This document shows positions 9,330 through 19,765 of a stretch of 64,000 nt of DNA, piece after piece (within the stretch, counting starts at the first letter, position 1; each line of letters starts with the position of its first letter). The translations under genes were made by a program, and so were the position numbers. The notes beneath the pieces are model-generated. The model was given only the letters and a program-made list of their open reading frames with translations. It was not told where the DNA came from and ran no database searches. The stretch lies in contig NZ_FRCY01000021.1 of the NCBI RefSeq assembly GCF_900143075.1, positions 39,645-103,644 on the forward strand, in the 5' to 3' direction. The stretch comes from Cyclobacterium lianum. Its GTDB lineage: Bacteria; Bacteroidota; Bacteroidia; Cytophagales; Cyclobacteriaceae.

Positions 9330-10593
9330 AACAGATCGCCTGATCAAGGAAAAACTGGAGGCATGGCACCCCGTATTTACCGAGGCTGCCTGGGATGATT
9401 TTGCTCCTCATCTGCAAAACAGTTATTGGTGGAAATCCTGGTGGGGTCTCACTACTATCGCAGGGATACTGGCAATCGGCATGTACCTGTTGTATTCCTC
9501 CACCCTCATCGAAAACCCTGGTGATGCGGTACGAAAAATTAACAGTGAGGGATCAGCAGCCTTACGGTCTTCGGAAATTCCAGCTCCATCGAACCCATCT
9601 GCTTTGGATAGCCTGGATGATAATCCGGAAAGCGATCGACCAGCATCGATTCAAGCCTCCTTTGACAAAAGGACAAGGTCAGCCATAAATATTGTCCCAG
9701 ATGGGAAAGCATCAGTTGCAAATTCCCGCACTAATATCCAGGCTGTAGAAGCGAAGGCCCCCGATGCAGTATTTCCAAATGGGCTGGTCTTTAAAAAGTA
9801 TTACGAGACTACACATTCCGAATATAAAGCTCGAAACCATTATGCTGACCTGAAACTGATCCAACACTTATTGGGAATCGAGGAAAAGAGCTTAGACCAA
9901 GCCTCCGCTTCCGTCAAGGGAACCGGCAACTTATTTGAAATAAAAGAATCAGCCCATTGGGACCTATCCATAGGCCCGCAAATGAATTGGCTATATCCTG
10001 TGGATGGTTTCAGCACCACGCGACTGCCCTTTTCGGAAGAATTATTTTCCTGGCGTGCTCCGGGAATAGGTATTGCCCTGGAGCTGAATCAAAAATGGTC
10101 TTTTAATACCGGAATAACGGGTGCTGGTACGTCAAGTTATATTACCGTGGGAGAAGGGTACCCTACGCAAAAATTGCTTCATTTTCCCGATTGGTCCGAA
10201 GTCAACTATGTCGTTGATCATATCAGAATAGAAAACAGACAGCTTTTTATTCCGCTGACTCTCCGGTACCAACAGAAGATTTTCGGTAATTTTGGTTTGG
10301 CGATTCATTCCGGACTTGTTGTTCAGCACCTCGGTAATCAGGACTTCTTATACAGTCGGCCCGGAGTTTCCTCCTCTCCCTCATTTGCTACCGCTACAGA
10401 CCAGCAAAAATGGCAACTGTCTTATTCCCAGTTTGGTATGGGATTTTACTACAGGTTGTCAAAACGACTGTCCGCTTATTTAAATGGTGACTATTGGTAT
10501 GCTATCCAGCCGATTGGTGGTGAAAGACACCGGTACCAGCTAGCGGGGCTTTCCCTCGGTATCAATTATCATTTATTTCCCAGGAAACAATAA
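9316..10593 (+). CDS. Membrane-anchored protein with C-terminal beta-barrel-like domain, probable anti-sigma partner
   Basis: A 425-residue protein overlapping the sigma gene by 14 bp. The first 38 residues are charged and include AWDDFAPHL, a segment like those at the cytoplasmic start of Bacteroidota anti-sigma proteins. A membrane segment follows at about 40-60 (LTTIAGILAIGMYLLY), then a Ser/Pro-rich linker. From about residue 210 to the end alternating strands with GPQMNW, LSYSQFGMGFYYRL and LSLGINYHLF resemble an outer-membrane barrel domain. Sigma genes paired with such proteins are common in Cytophagales. The likely job is sequestering the sigma factor, but function is inferred from position and layout only. 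Confidence 0.75.
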   Translation: MEKNKTDRLIKEKLEAWHPVFTEAAWDDFAPHLQNSYWWKSWWGLTTIAGILAIGMYLLYSSTLIENPGDAVRKINSEGSAALRSSEIPAPSNPSALDSLDDNPESDRPASIQASFDKRTRSAINIVPDGKASVANSRTNIQAVEAKAPDAVFPNGLVFKKYYETTHSEYKARNHYADLKLIQHLLGIEEKSLDQASASVKGTGNLFEIKESAHWDLSIGPQMNWLYPVDGFSTTRLPFSEELFSWRAPGIGIALELNQKWSFNTGITGAGTSSYITVGEGYPTQKLLHFPDWSEVNYVVDHIRIENRQLFIPLTLRYQQKIFGNFGLAIHSGLVVQHLGNQDFLYSRPGVSSSPSFATATDQQKWQLSYSQFGMGFYYRLSKRLSAYLNGDYWYAIQPIGGERHRYQLAGLSLGINYHLFPRKQ

Positions 10594-10712
10594 TCTTGTC
10601 AAGAGACCAGGTAGGACTTTCCTTTGACGACTTTTTTTTCTACTTTTAGCCTTACCTCTGGAATAAAAGATGTCTTTACACCAGTAATTTATCCATTAAA
10701 TTTTGCCCAAAA

Positions 10713-13652
10713 ATGCCAAATTCAATCTTAAAGACAGGTGATTCAAAGCAATCAATTGCCCTCGCTGGATCATTGATCCTATTTATATGCCTTTTCAGTA
10801 GTGGTTGTCAGCAGGAAGCCCCCCGGCAACCTTTTTCTTTGGGTGAAAAATATTATGACGACAGCACCGGACTGTATCTGCCTGAAGATCTGCAAGCCAC
10901 TTTATGGGCGGAATCACCCCAGTTTTTTAATCCTACCAATATGGATGTGGATGCAAAAGGAAGAATATGGGTGACAGAGGCACTCAATTACCGTTTATTC
11001 CGGAATGATCCCGAAAAATTTAAAAACCACGCAGCAGGAGACCGGGTGATGATATTGGAAGATGCGGACGGCGATGGGGTAGCCGAATCCTCCAAGGTGT
11101 TTGTACAGGACGAGGATTTGACCGCACCTCTGGGTATTTCCGTGATCGGCAATAAGGTAATCGTTTCTAGTGGCCCGTCTGTCATCATCTATACCGACGA
11201 AAACGGTGATGACAAACCAGATAACAAAGAGGTGTTTTTAACCGGATTTGGAGGCCTGGATCATGACCATGGATTGCACGCAGTAGTAGCCGGACCGGAC
11301 GGCAAATATTATTTCAATGCAGGAAATGCCGGTCCACACATCGTCACTGATAAAAGTGGCTGGACGCTACGCTCAGGGAGTTTGTATAATGGTGGTTCTC
11401 CCCATATGAAAGACAACGAACCGGGAATGGTGAGTGATGATGGCAAAATGTGGGTGGGAGGGATCGCCTTGCGAATTAACCCGGATGGCACAGGCATGAA
11501 GGTGCTGGGCCATAATTTCCGAAATTCCTACGAACTGGCTCTGGACTCCTATGGCAATATGTGGCAGAATGACAACGATGATGATGGCAACAAGGGCGTT
11601 CGTGTTTCCTGGTTGATGGAAGGTGGTAATATGGGCTATTTCAATACCGATGGATCCAGGAAATGGCAGGCCGATCGACGTCCCGGCCAAGCTACCGTGA
11701 CTGCCCACTGGCACCAGGAAGACCCCGGCGTCATTCCCCTTGGAGACAGCACAGGTGCAGGCTCCCCTACTGGCGTCACCTTTTATGAAAGTGATCTGCT
11801 GGGCGAAAAATACAGGGGTACACTGATGGCTGGCGAGGCCGGAAGAAATGTCATTCTGGTCTATAAACCAGAACCCAAAGGAGCCGGATTCGAGCTGAAC
11901 CGACACAACCTGATCACCTCCTTGCAAGAGGAGGAAGTGGAATCGGCAAAAAGCCGGGCCACGGATGCGGATAAGACAAAATGGTTCCGTCCCAGCGATG
12001 TACTGGTGGGAACAGATGGTGCCATCTATGTGGCTGATTGGTATGACGGTATGGTTGGGGGCCATAGGATGATTGACAGTACCGGTTATGGCCGCATATA
12101 CCGCATCACACCTAAGGGTAAAAACCTTCCAAAACCTGAAATCGACCTCTCTACCAAGAGCGGACAAATTGCCGCGTTATTGAACCCGGCTGTCAATGTT
12201 CGAAATGCCGGCTTTGCATTACTGGCAGCACAAGGAAGCGAGGCATTGGAGGAAGTGAAAGCTATTTTGAAAGATGAAAACCCCTACCACCAGGCCCGGG
12301 CAATCTGGCTTATGTCTCAAATGGGTACGGCCGGCATCTCAGAAGTTGAAAAGCAACTCGATGCTGACAATCCTGATTTGCGGTTGACTGCATTCAGGGC
12401 TTTGCGTCAGGTTAAATCTGATATCTTACCGCATGCGAGGGAATTAAGTGCAGATCCCTCGCCGAAAGTCAGACGTGAGGTAGCAGTGGCCCTGAGGGAT
12501 ATGCCTCTGGAAGCGGTAGAAGAAACCTTGATTCAATTGGCCTCTCATCACGACGGCGCAGACCGCTATTATGTGGAAGCCCTGGGATTGGCTATGGACG
12601 GAAAGGAAGAAGATATTTATCCTGCGCTAGAAAGGGAGCTTGGATCTGATCCTCTGGATTGGAAGCCTGGATATGCCGATCTGCTATGGCGCCTCCATCC
12701 CAGACAGTCCATCGCTGGATTGAAAGCACGGGCCATGGCAAATCAACTCTCCGCTGCACAACGACAAAAGGCGGTAACCGCACTGGGCTTTATCAATGAT
12801 CAGGAAGCCGTCAGTGCCATGCAGGAAATCGCTGCATCAGAAATTACGGATGTTAAGGACCAGGCTTTGTGGTGGCTTAGGTACAGACGAAATAACGATT
12901 GGAATGGTTTTGAAATGGAGATCCCGGAATTGGAAGCCAATCTAAGTCCTGAAATTCAGCAGGAAATGCTCGCTCACAAATCGGTACTGGAAGACAAGAA
13001 TGCGTCCATGGAGCAAAAAATCACCGCTGCAAATGCAATGGCCAAAGACAGGACCGGCGGATACATGCTGCTGGCGCTGGCCGAAAGGGAAGCCCTGTGG
13101 CCGGAATTGATGGATGCAATAGGACCCTCCATTTTTGACAATCCGGAGCAAGCGATTCAGGTCCTTGCTGGTGACTATTTTGAGTATGCCTCACATGACG
13201 CGGTGCTTTCTCCTGATCGCATTAGCAATCTGGAAGGAGACCCACAAAAAGGTAAACTCGTCTATCAGGGTAAATGTGCTACCTGCCACCGCATTGGAGA
13301 GGAAGGCCGGAACATTGGTCCGGACCTGGGCATGATTGGCGCCAAGCTGGACCAGCAAGGGCTGCTCGACGCCATCATCAATCCCAGTGCAGGAGTTGCA
13401 TTTGGATATGAAATGTGGTTGATCACGCTGAAAGATGGGACTGTGGCAGCAGGCTTCCTTCAGGCAGATGGACCCATAGTGGTGTTGGAAGGCATGCAAA
13501 ATGAAGTGTACAATATTCCTGCTGAAGACATCGCTTCCAGAAAAAGGTTCAACACGAGTATTATGCCCGATCCCGGTCAACTGGACATGAACGAGGAAGA
13601 TCTGGCACATCTCACGGCTTATTTGACGGGGTTGAGCGGGGAAGGAGGTTGA
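10713..13652 (+). CDS. Lipoprotein cytochrome c with N-terminal propeller and HEAT-like repeats (PVC-type membrane-bound dehydrogenase family)
   Basis: A 979-residue exported lipoprotein (lipobox SSGC, Cys about 32). Residues of about 45-460 form a propeller-like domain with NPTNMDVDAKGRIWVTE at the start and aspartate-rich EDADGDG loops, which may bind calcium. About 480-760 is helical and HEAT-like (VRREVAVALRDMP, YRRNNDW). The C-terminal domain has one haem c site CATCH near residue 855, a downstream GPDLGMIG segment, and the NPSAGVAFGYE motif seen in this family. Members are assumed to oxidise sugars or alcohols and pass electrons to haem. The substrate is unknown. The stop codon lies inside the first copy of a 10-bp repeat tract. 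The next gene, on the same strand, starts 200 bp later. Confidence 0.88.
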   Translation: MPNSILKTGDSKQSIALAGSLILFICLFSSGCQQEAPRQPFSLGEKYYDDSTGLYLPEDLQATLWAESPQFFNPTNMDVDAKGRIWVTEALNYRLFRNDPEKFKNHAAGDRVMILEDADGDGVAESSKVFVQDEDLTAPLGISVIGNKVIVSSGPSVIIYTDENGDDKPDNKEVFLTGFGGLDHDHGLHAVVAGPDGKYYFNAGNAGPHIVTDKSGWTLRSGSLYNGGSPHMKDNEPGMVSDDGKMWVGGIALRINPDGTGMKVLGHNFRNSYELALDSYGNMWQNDNDDDGNKGVRVSWLMEGGNMGYFNTDGSRKWQADRRPGQATVTAHWHQEDPGVIPLGDSTGAGSPTGVTFYESDLLGEKYRGTLMAGEAGRNVILVYKPEPKGAGFELNRHNLITSLQEEEVESAKSRATDADKTKWFRPSDVLVGTDGAIYVADWYDGMVGGHRMIDSTGYGRIYRITPKGKNLPKPEIDLSTKSGQIAALLNPAVNVRNAGFALLAAQGSEALEEVKAILKDENPYHQARAIWLMSQMGTAGISEVEKQLDADNPDLRLTAFRALRQVKSDILPHARELSADPSPKVRREVAVALRDMPLEAVEETLIQLASHHDGADRYYVEALGLAMDGKEEDIYPALERELGSDPLDWKPGYADLLWRLHPRQSIAGLKARAMANQLSAAQRQKAVTALGFINDQEAVSAMQEIAASEITDVKDQALWWLRYRRNNDWNGFEMEIPELEANLSPEIQQEMLAHKSVLEDKNASMEQKITAANAMAKDRTGGYMLLALAEREALWPELMDAIGPSIFDNPEQAIQVLAGDYFEYASHDAVLSPDRISNLEGDPQKGKLVYQGKCATCHRIGEEGRNIGPDLGMIGAKLDQQGLLDAIINPSAGVAFGYEMWLITLKDGTVAAGFLQADGPIVVLEGMQNEVYNIPAEDIASRKRFNTSIMPDPGQLDMNEEDLAHLTAYLTGLSGEGG

Positions 13653-13702
13653 GGAAGATTGAAGGAGATTGAAAGAGATTGAAGGAGATTGAGGGAGATT
13701 GT
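13643..13702 (+). repeat. Tandem 10-bp repeat GATTGAAGGA (about 5 copies)
   Basis: Copies of GATTGAAGGA with single-base variants (GATTGAAAGA, GATTGAGGGA) run directly after one another. The tract begins over the stop codon of the preceding cytochrome gene. Related tracts occur at 14821, 16995, 18938 and 33977, always between genes. Confidence 0.85.
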
Positions 13703-13851
13703 ACAGGTAGCCTGAAAATTATTCTCTGTTGTATCCTTTAGATTGCTTTCGAAATGAAGCGTCAAATATGCATGTAAATGCGATTTATTCCTTGTCTTTT
13801 ACGGCTGACCATGCTAACTTTTCCCTTCTGTAAACCTAAATTCAAATACCC

Positions 13852-14814
13852 TTGAGAATCGTACAATTCAAAAATAAGGACAGCAGCACGCAGGTAGGCC
13901 TGGTGGAAGGGGAGCATCTCCGTTTGCTACAAGATATCAAAAGTACCTATGAATTGGGCCGGATGGCCTTTGAAACCGGAAATTCGCTTGTTAAACTCGT
14001 CGAAGAGCGTGCAGGCAATGAAAGGGTGAATTATGAGGCGCTTATTTCCAATAATCAAATCCTGCTCCCCCTGGCGCATCCAGATCCCTATCGTTCCTGG
14101 ATCACTGGAACCGGACTAACCCATTTGGGTTCGGCTGCCTCCCGGGACAAAATGCACCAAAAGCTAGCCAGCACTGACTCCGAAGAATTAACTGACTCGA
14201 TGAAAATGTTTCAGATGGGCCTGGATGGGGGCAAAATGCACGGCGAGATGCCTGGTGTTCAGCCGGAGTGGTTTTATAAAGGCAACGGGCTTTGTGTGGT
14301 TCCTACGGGGCATCCACTGCTCTCACCTGCCTTTGCCCTGGATGGCGGGGAAGAACCTGAGCTGGCAGGCCTGTATATCATAGATCCGACAGGACAACCT
14401 TTTCGCATGGGCTTTGCTATTGGGAATGAATTTTCAGATCATAAGATGGAGAAAATCAATTACCTTTACCTGGCTCATTCCAAGCTGCGCCCGAGTGCCT
14501 ACGGGCCGGAAATGCTGATCAGCGAGCTCCCGGATCACCTGCAGGGCATGAGCAGCATAAAAAGAGGAGACCAGGTGGTTTGGCAAAAAGAATTCCTTAC
14601 CGGAAATGCCAATATGAGCCATAACATTGCCAATCTGGAACACCACCATTTCAAATACGAGCTTTTCAGACAGCCCGGTGATGTGCATGTACACTATTAT
14701 GGCACAGCAGTGGCAAGTTTTGCCGATGGGATAGAAGTGCAGGACGGGGATCGATTCGAAATACAGATTCCGGAATTTGGGAAACCATTGGTGAATCCGA
14801 TGAGACTGGTATAG
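13852..14814 (+). CDS. GguC/AraD1-type fumarylacetoacetate-hydrolase-fold protein
   Basis: A 320-residue protein of the FAH superfamily as found in GguC/AraD1 proteins, which act on 2-keto-3-deoxy sugar acids. The N-terminal part (VQFKNKDSSTQVGLVEG) is the small FAH lid, and the core has SWITGTGLTHLGSAASR at about 80-97, EPEWFYKGNG-like QPEWFYKGNG at about 140, and GFAIGNEFSDHKME at about 188, which supplies the acidic metal ligands. The C-terminal part has GDVHVHYYGTA, also usual. The start codon is TTG at 13852; I see no in-frame ATG nearby upstream, and the first residues RIVQF match the family start. Being downstream of a putative sugar-oxidising cytochrome, it may process an aldonic acid derivative. 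That link is inferred. Confidence 0.85.
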   Translation: MRIVQFKNKDSSTQVGLVEGEHLRLLQDIKSTYELGRMAFETGNSLVKLVEERAGNERVNYEALISNNQILLPLAHPDPYRSWITGTGLTHLGSAASRDKMHQKLASTDSEELTDSMKMFQMGLDGGKMHGEMPGVQPEWFYKGNGLCVVPTGHPLLSPAFALDGGEEPELAGLYIIDPTGQPFRMGFAIGNEFSDHKMEKINYLYLAHSKLRPSAYGPEMLISELPDHLQGMSSIKRGDQVVWQKEFLTGNANMSHNIANLEHHHFKYELFRQPGDVHVHYYGTAVASFADGIEVQDGDRFEIQIPEFGKPLVNPMRLV

Positions 14815-14820
14815 AGGGAA

Positions 14821-14852
14821 GGGTTGAGGGAGATTGAAGGAGATTGGAGGCA
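14821..14852 (+). repeat. 10-bp repeat tract GATTGAAGGA (about 3 copies)
   Basis: Begins a few bases after the stop codon of the GguC-type gene and reads GGTTGAGGGA, GATTGAAGGA, GATTGGAGG. It belongs to the same repeat family as the tract at 13643 and is on the same strand. Confidence 0.8.
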
Positions 14853-15003
14853 GGTGGGATGGCGTAAGGCTGAGTCTTAGGCTGATAATGGCTAGCTACA
14901 AGCTGCCTTTTCAGGCTTTTTCTTACAGAGCGGCGCGGCCAGGCAACTCAGACGTTGGATTAAATAAGAATCAGAATTGAAGGGAGTGAGCCAAAGCATT
15001 ATC

Positions 15004-16874
<1,871 letters not shown>

Positions 16875-16994
16875 AAGACTCGGGTTTATTGGGCAGCTAT
16901 TCAAAATTAAAATCCAAGTTAATTTAAATGACACCTTAAATCCAGTAAATGGCAAAATAAAAACAGGATTGATCTGGGTTGATTGGGAAAAAGA

Positions 16995-17036
16995 TTGAAG
17001 GAGATTGATGGGAGATTGAAGGAGATTGAGGGAGGT
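16995..17036 (+). repeat. 10-bp repeat tract GATTGAAGGA (about 4 copies)
   Basis: GATTGAAGGA, GATTGATGGG, AGATTGAAGGA and GATTGAGGGA follow one another between the ThuA gene start and the sulfatase stop. Read on the minus strand the tract encodes the false N-terminal NLLQS repeats of the longer ThuA frame. Confidence 0.85.
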
Positions 17037-17058
17037 CATTTATCAACTACTAAATCCT

Positions 17059-18504
17059 CTATTCACTTTGCTCCTTTTTCTGTTGTCGAAAATAATCATT
17101 GTTGTCATAGCGGGAATCTGCTGCCCATTTTACATTGATTTTTGGCAGGTGCTGCGCCAACTCCGATTTGACGGGGGCGTATTTTTCCTCCCCGGCTACA
17201 TTGTACCACTCATTAGGGTCTGCTTTCAGGTCATACAATTCTTCTGAACCATCCTCATAGCGAATATAGCGATAGTCCTGGCTGACAACCGCATGGTTAT
17301 TCCGGGCCCATGTGGCGATGGCAGGGGTGGTCCATTTACTCCTGGGGTTTTTCAGCAAGGTTAAGATGCTTTTGGCTTCAATATGCTGTGGATTAGGGAG
17401 CCTGGCCAAATCCGTGAGGGTGGGGTAAATGGAAAACAATTCCACCGGAGCGTCAACACGCTGGTTTTTGGGGATGCCAGGCCCGGCAAAGATCAGGGGA
17501 GAAATGGTGGCCCTGTTCCAGAGCGCCACTTTGGCAAAGGTGCCCTTTTCTCCCAGCCGGTAGCCGTGATCTGACCAAAGCACCACAATGGTGTTTTCTG
17601 CATGGGGACTTTCTTCCAGGGCTGTCAGCACCTCCCCTATATAATGATCCACAAAGGAAACACAGGCCAGGTAGGCATGCAGGATATTTTTCCATTGCCT
17701 GTTTTCTATGGCCCATTCCGTCGTAGGCATCATGGGTAAATCATCAATTTCAAGGGCAATCTGTGGCAGGTCTTCCCGGTCATTTTCCAGATAGGCCGGA
17801 TAATGAATTTTTGCCGTATCGTAAAGATCAAACCATTTTTGAGGTACATGCCATGGCACATGAGGGCGAAGAAAACCGATGGAGAGGAAAAAGGGCTGAT
17901 CATATTCTTTTTGAATCCTTTCAATGGCCCATTTGGCCGATCGGTAATCCGGCATCTGCTCATCCCGCTCCGGAAAGGCACCCCAATCAGTAGAAGTGCC
18001 CCTTTTGTCCCAGTGGAAGCTTTGTGCCGGCTTGGGTCCGAAGCCGCTTTCCCTACCGCCGCTTTCGTCCAGTAAACCATCAGGAGCGTGGTTATGAAAA
18101 ATTTTCCCTACACCCATGGTGTGGTATCCGGCATCCTTGAAATACTGGTGAAGGAGGGTGACCTGCTGGGTGGACTCGTTGGTTTCTTTGATTTTATTGT
18201 CATCAATAAACCCATATATACCTGTGGTAGAGGGTCTCAAACCAGTCATAATCGCCGTTCTTGACGGACTGCACATGGGAGCCTGACATTGGGCATTGGC
18301 AAACAATACCCCCCTGGAGATTAATCTGTCCAAATTAGGAGTGATAGCATCCGGGTGACCCATTCCACCGACAAAATCGTTCAGGTCGTCCACAGAGATC
18401 ATCAGGATATTGGGTGGTTGAGAGTCCTGGGCTCGTACCCAAACTATGTTTAATACAAGTAGAAAAATAATACAAGGCAAAACTTGGTAGGGATTTTTCA
18501 TCAT
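17059..18504 (-). CDS. Secreted sulfatase, iduronate-2-sulfatase-like (S1 family)
   Basis: A 481-residue exported sulfatase. After the signal peptide (to about residue 26, VRAQ) comes the metal-binding NILMISVDDLND and the formylglycine site CSPSR with Cys78, followed by TAIMTGLRPSTTG. Further family residues are FFLSIGFLRPHVPWHVP and the second metal site VVLWSDHGYRLGE. The canonical CxPxR motif means the cysteine can be matured by a formylglycine-generating enzyme. The resemblance to iduronate-2-sulfatases suggests removal of 2-O-sulfate from a uronate-containing glycan, but substrate is a guess. The start is ATG at 18504 (or 18501); an in-frame TTG lies two codons further up. Confidence 0.93.
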   Translation of the reverse strand: MMKNPYQVLPCIIFLLVLNIVWVRAQDSQPPNILMISVDDLNDFVGGMGHPDAITPNLDRLISRGVLFANAQCQAPMCSPSRTAIMTGLRPSTTGIYGFIDDNKIKETNESTQQVTLLHQYFKDAGYHTMGVGKIFHNHAPDGLLDESGGRESGFGPKPAQSFHWDKRGTSTDWGAFPERDEQMPDYRSAKWAIERIQKEYDQPFFLSIGFLRPHVPWHVPQKWFDLYDTAKIHYPAYLENDREDLPQIALEIDDLPMMPTTEWAIENRQWKNILHAYLACVSFVDHYIGEVLTALEESPHAENTIVVLWSDHGYRLGEKGTFAKVALWNRATISPLIFAGPGIPKNQRVDAPVELFSIYPTLTDLARLPNPQHIEAKSILTLLKNPRSKWTTPAIATWARNNHAVVSQDYRYIRYEDGSEELYDLKADPNEWYNVAGEEKYAPVKSELAQHLPKINVKWAADSRYDNNDYFRQQKKEQSE

Positions 18505-18513
18505 CAACAAAAA

Positions 18514-18816
18514 TCAGATTAATTCAATATGGTAAAGCACCAAAAACAAGAGCACCAGGTTTATAACTGTCCTTAAAATAGCAAACAACCAGTTCCTGCG
18601 CATTTTTTTTTCTTCTTCGTTATTCAATACCTGATAAAACAGTATGCCTATCAGGATGATATTAACAGTCAAAATAAGTAATGACAGGTATCCTACCCAG
18701 TGGGGCCAGTTCAAATACACCATCAAACCATTGAGCACATAAGCTGTCATGGTCAGGAAACTCGTATTGTTATGCAGCTCCTTGGGGTGAAAAAAAGAAA
18801 TTGGATTGGCTTCCAC
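18514..18816 (-). CDS. Small three-helix membrane protein of unknown function
   Basis: A 100-residue frame immediately upstream of the sulfatase (10 bp apart). It has three hydrophobic stretches, at about 20-36 (TMTAYVLNGLMVYL), 40-62 (VGYLSLLILTVNIILIGILF) and 78-98 (LFAILRTVINLVLLFLVLY), with a charged EEEKKMRR loop between the last two. No family is recognised. The layout of hydrophobic segments, the tight spacing and the same strand as the sulfatase support a real gene. Confidence 0.55.
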   Translation of the reverse strand: MEANPISFFHPKELHNNTSFLTMTAYVLNGLMVYLNWPHWVGYLSLLILTVNIILIGILFYQVLNNEEEKKMRRNWLFAILRTVINLVLLFLVLYHIELI

Positions 18817-18937
18817 AATTTTAATTTGGATAAAAAATCAGAGAAAATCAAATAAGGGTTTTTTTTAGGGCTTGGGCCTTCTTGCCTGTTGCCAAATGAC
18901 CAGTTAGAAAAGGGGTATAATTCGTACAGCTTCATTA

Positions 18938-18998
18938 GAGATTGAAGGAGATTGATGGGAAGAGATTGAGGGAGATTGAAGGAAGGAGATTGATTGAG
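18938..18998 (+). repeat. 10-bp repeat tract GATTGAAGGA (about 5 copies, irregular)
   Basis: GATTGAAGGA, GATTGATGGG, AGATTGAGGGA, GATTGAAGGA, GGAGATTGATTGAGG lie between the vapC stop and the small membrane-protein gene. It is the same family and strand as the tracts at 13643 and 16995. Confidence 0.8.
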
Positions 18999-19011
18999 GT
19001 TGGTTTTAGGT

Positions 19012-19389
19012 TTAAAACAAAAATTCATATCCCACAACTTGCTTCAGTTTTTTATCCAACGTCCAGAGTTGGAGTTCGTTTTTCTGTACTGCATTAAAAA
19101 TTACCGCATCGATTATTCCTACTCCATGATGAACCAAGCCAGAATGATAAGAAAGAAAACCAGATTCCATCACCAAAAAAGGTTCATCCAAAGTGGGAAC
19201 CAAAGATGCATACTCCAGGATAACATTCACCTCTCTTTTGCTTTTTGCACCTTGCAACAGTTCTGCAAAAATAAGCTCAAGGCCGAACACCCTGCCATTC
19301 TCAAGAAGTTCCTGGCAAACATTAAAGTATTTGGGATTTCCCTTCAGGTATTCAATCCAGATGGAAGTATCGAACACAACACCTCTCAT
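19012..19389 (-). CDS. vapC: VapC-type PIN-domain toxin
   Basis: A 125-residue PIN ribonuclease. Acidic active-site residues are in place: Asp7 in VFDTSIWIEYL, Glu about 43 in FAELLQG, Asp about 93 in GIIDAVIF, and Asp about 110 in LDKKL. It overlaps the vapB stop by 4 bp (ATGA), the usual coupling in vapBC operons. As a type II toxin it would cut RNA, often tRNA, when not bound by VapB. The length is normal and there is no damage, in contrast to the truncated VapC at 58077. Confidence 0.9.
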   Translation of the reverse strand: MRGVVFDTSIWIEYLKGNPKYFNVCQELLENGRVFGLELIFAELLQGAKSKREVNVILEYASLVPTLDEPFLVMESGFLSYHSGLVHHGVGIIDAVIFNAVQKNELQLWTLDKKLKQVVGYEFLF

Positions 19390-19592
19390 TCGCGATTCAA
19401 GTCCCGTAATTCCTTCGAAGCGTACCTAAACGCCAATGGTTCATTCAAAACCGTGGCTCCCAGTTGCTTGATTTTTTGGGTTCTGATGTAAGCAATTAAA
19501 GCGATTTTTACCGTTTCTGTGATTGTATCTGCCTTGGATAATTCCATGGCTTCCGCTATCAATTCGTCAGGAATAATGGCTGTAACTTTCAT
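19386..19592 (-). CDS. vapB: VapB-type antitoxin
   Basis: A 68-residue antitoxin. The N-terminal KVTAIIPDELIAEAMELSK with TITETVKIALIAYIR looks like a ribbon-helix-helix or DUF2191-type DNA-binding domain, and the C-terminal LAFRYASKELRDLNRE is the part that should wrap around VapC. It is the first gene of the operon and 21 bp downstream of a perfect palindrome that is its probable operator. The N-terminus is a normal start with no further upstream Met. Confidence 0.88.
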   Translation of the reverse strand: MKVTAIIPDELIAEAMELSKADTITETVKIALIAYIRTQKIKQLGATVLNEPLAFRYASKELRDLNRE

Positions 19593-19612
19593 ACTTTTAA
19601 ATTTTTACGAAT

Positions 19613-19631
19613 ATACGATAAAGTATCGTAT
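19613..19631. promoter_or_regulatory. Palindromic operator of vapBC
   Basis: ATACGATA, a 3-base spacer AAG, and TATCGTAT form a perfect 8-bp inverted repeat 21 bp before vapB. Antitoxins of this type repress their own operon by binding such palindromes. On the minus strand the element overlaps TATATTCG, one base off the Bacteroidota -7 consensus TAnnTTTG. Confidence 0.7.
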
Positions 19632-19765
19632 TTTCACCAGTTAATAAAAGCAAAATTCTAAACCATTTGGACCAACAGGATTTTACTTATATTGGTGGAG
19701 CTGTATGCGATTTAACTCCCACAATAGAAAAAGCCAACGGTCTCCCCTTTGCAACAGGGATCCCT

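Noticed and set aside
16875..17039. N-terminal extension of the ThuA protein upstream of 16874
   Set aside because: It is the translation of the 10-bp repeat tract (NLLQS units) and lies before the signal peptide.
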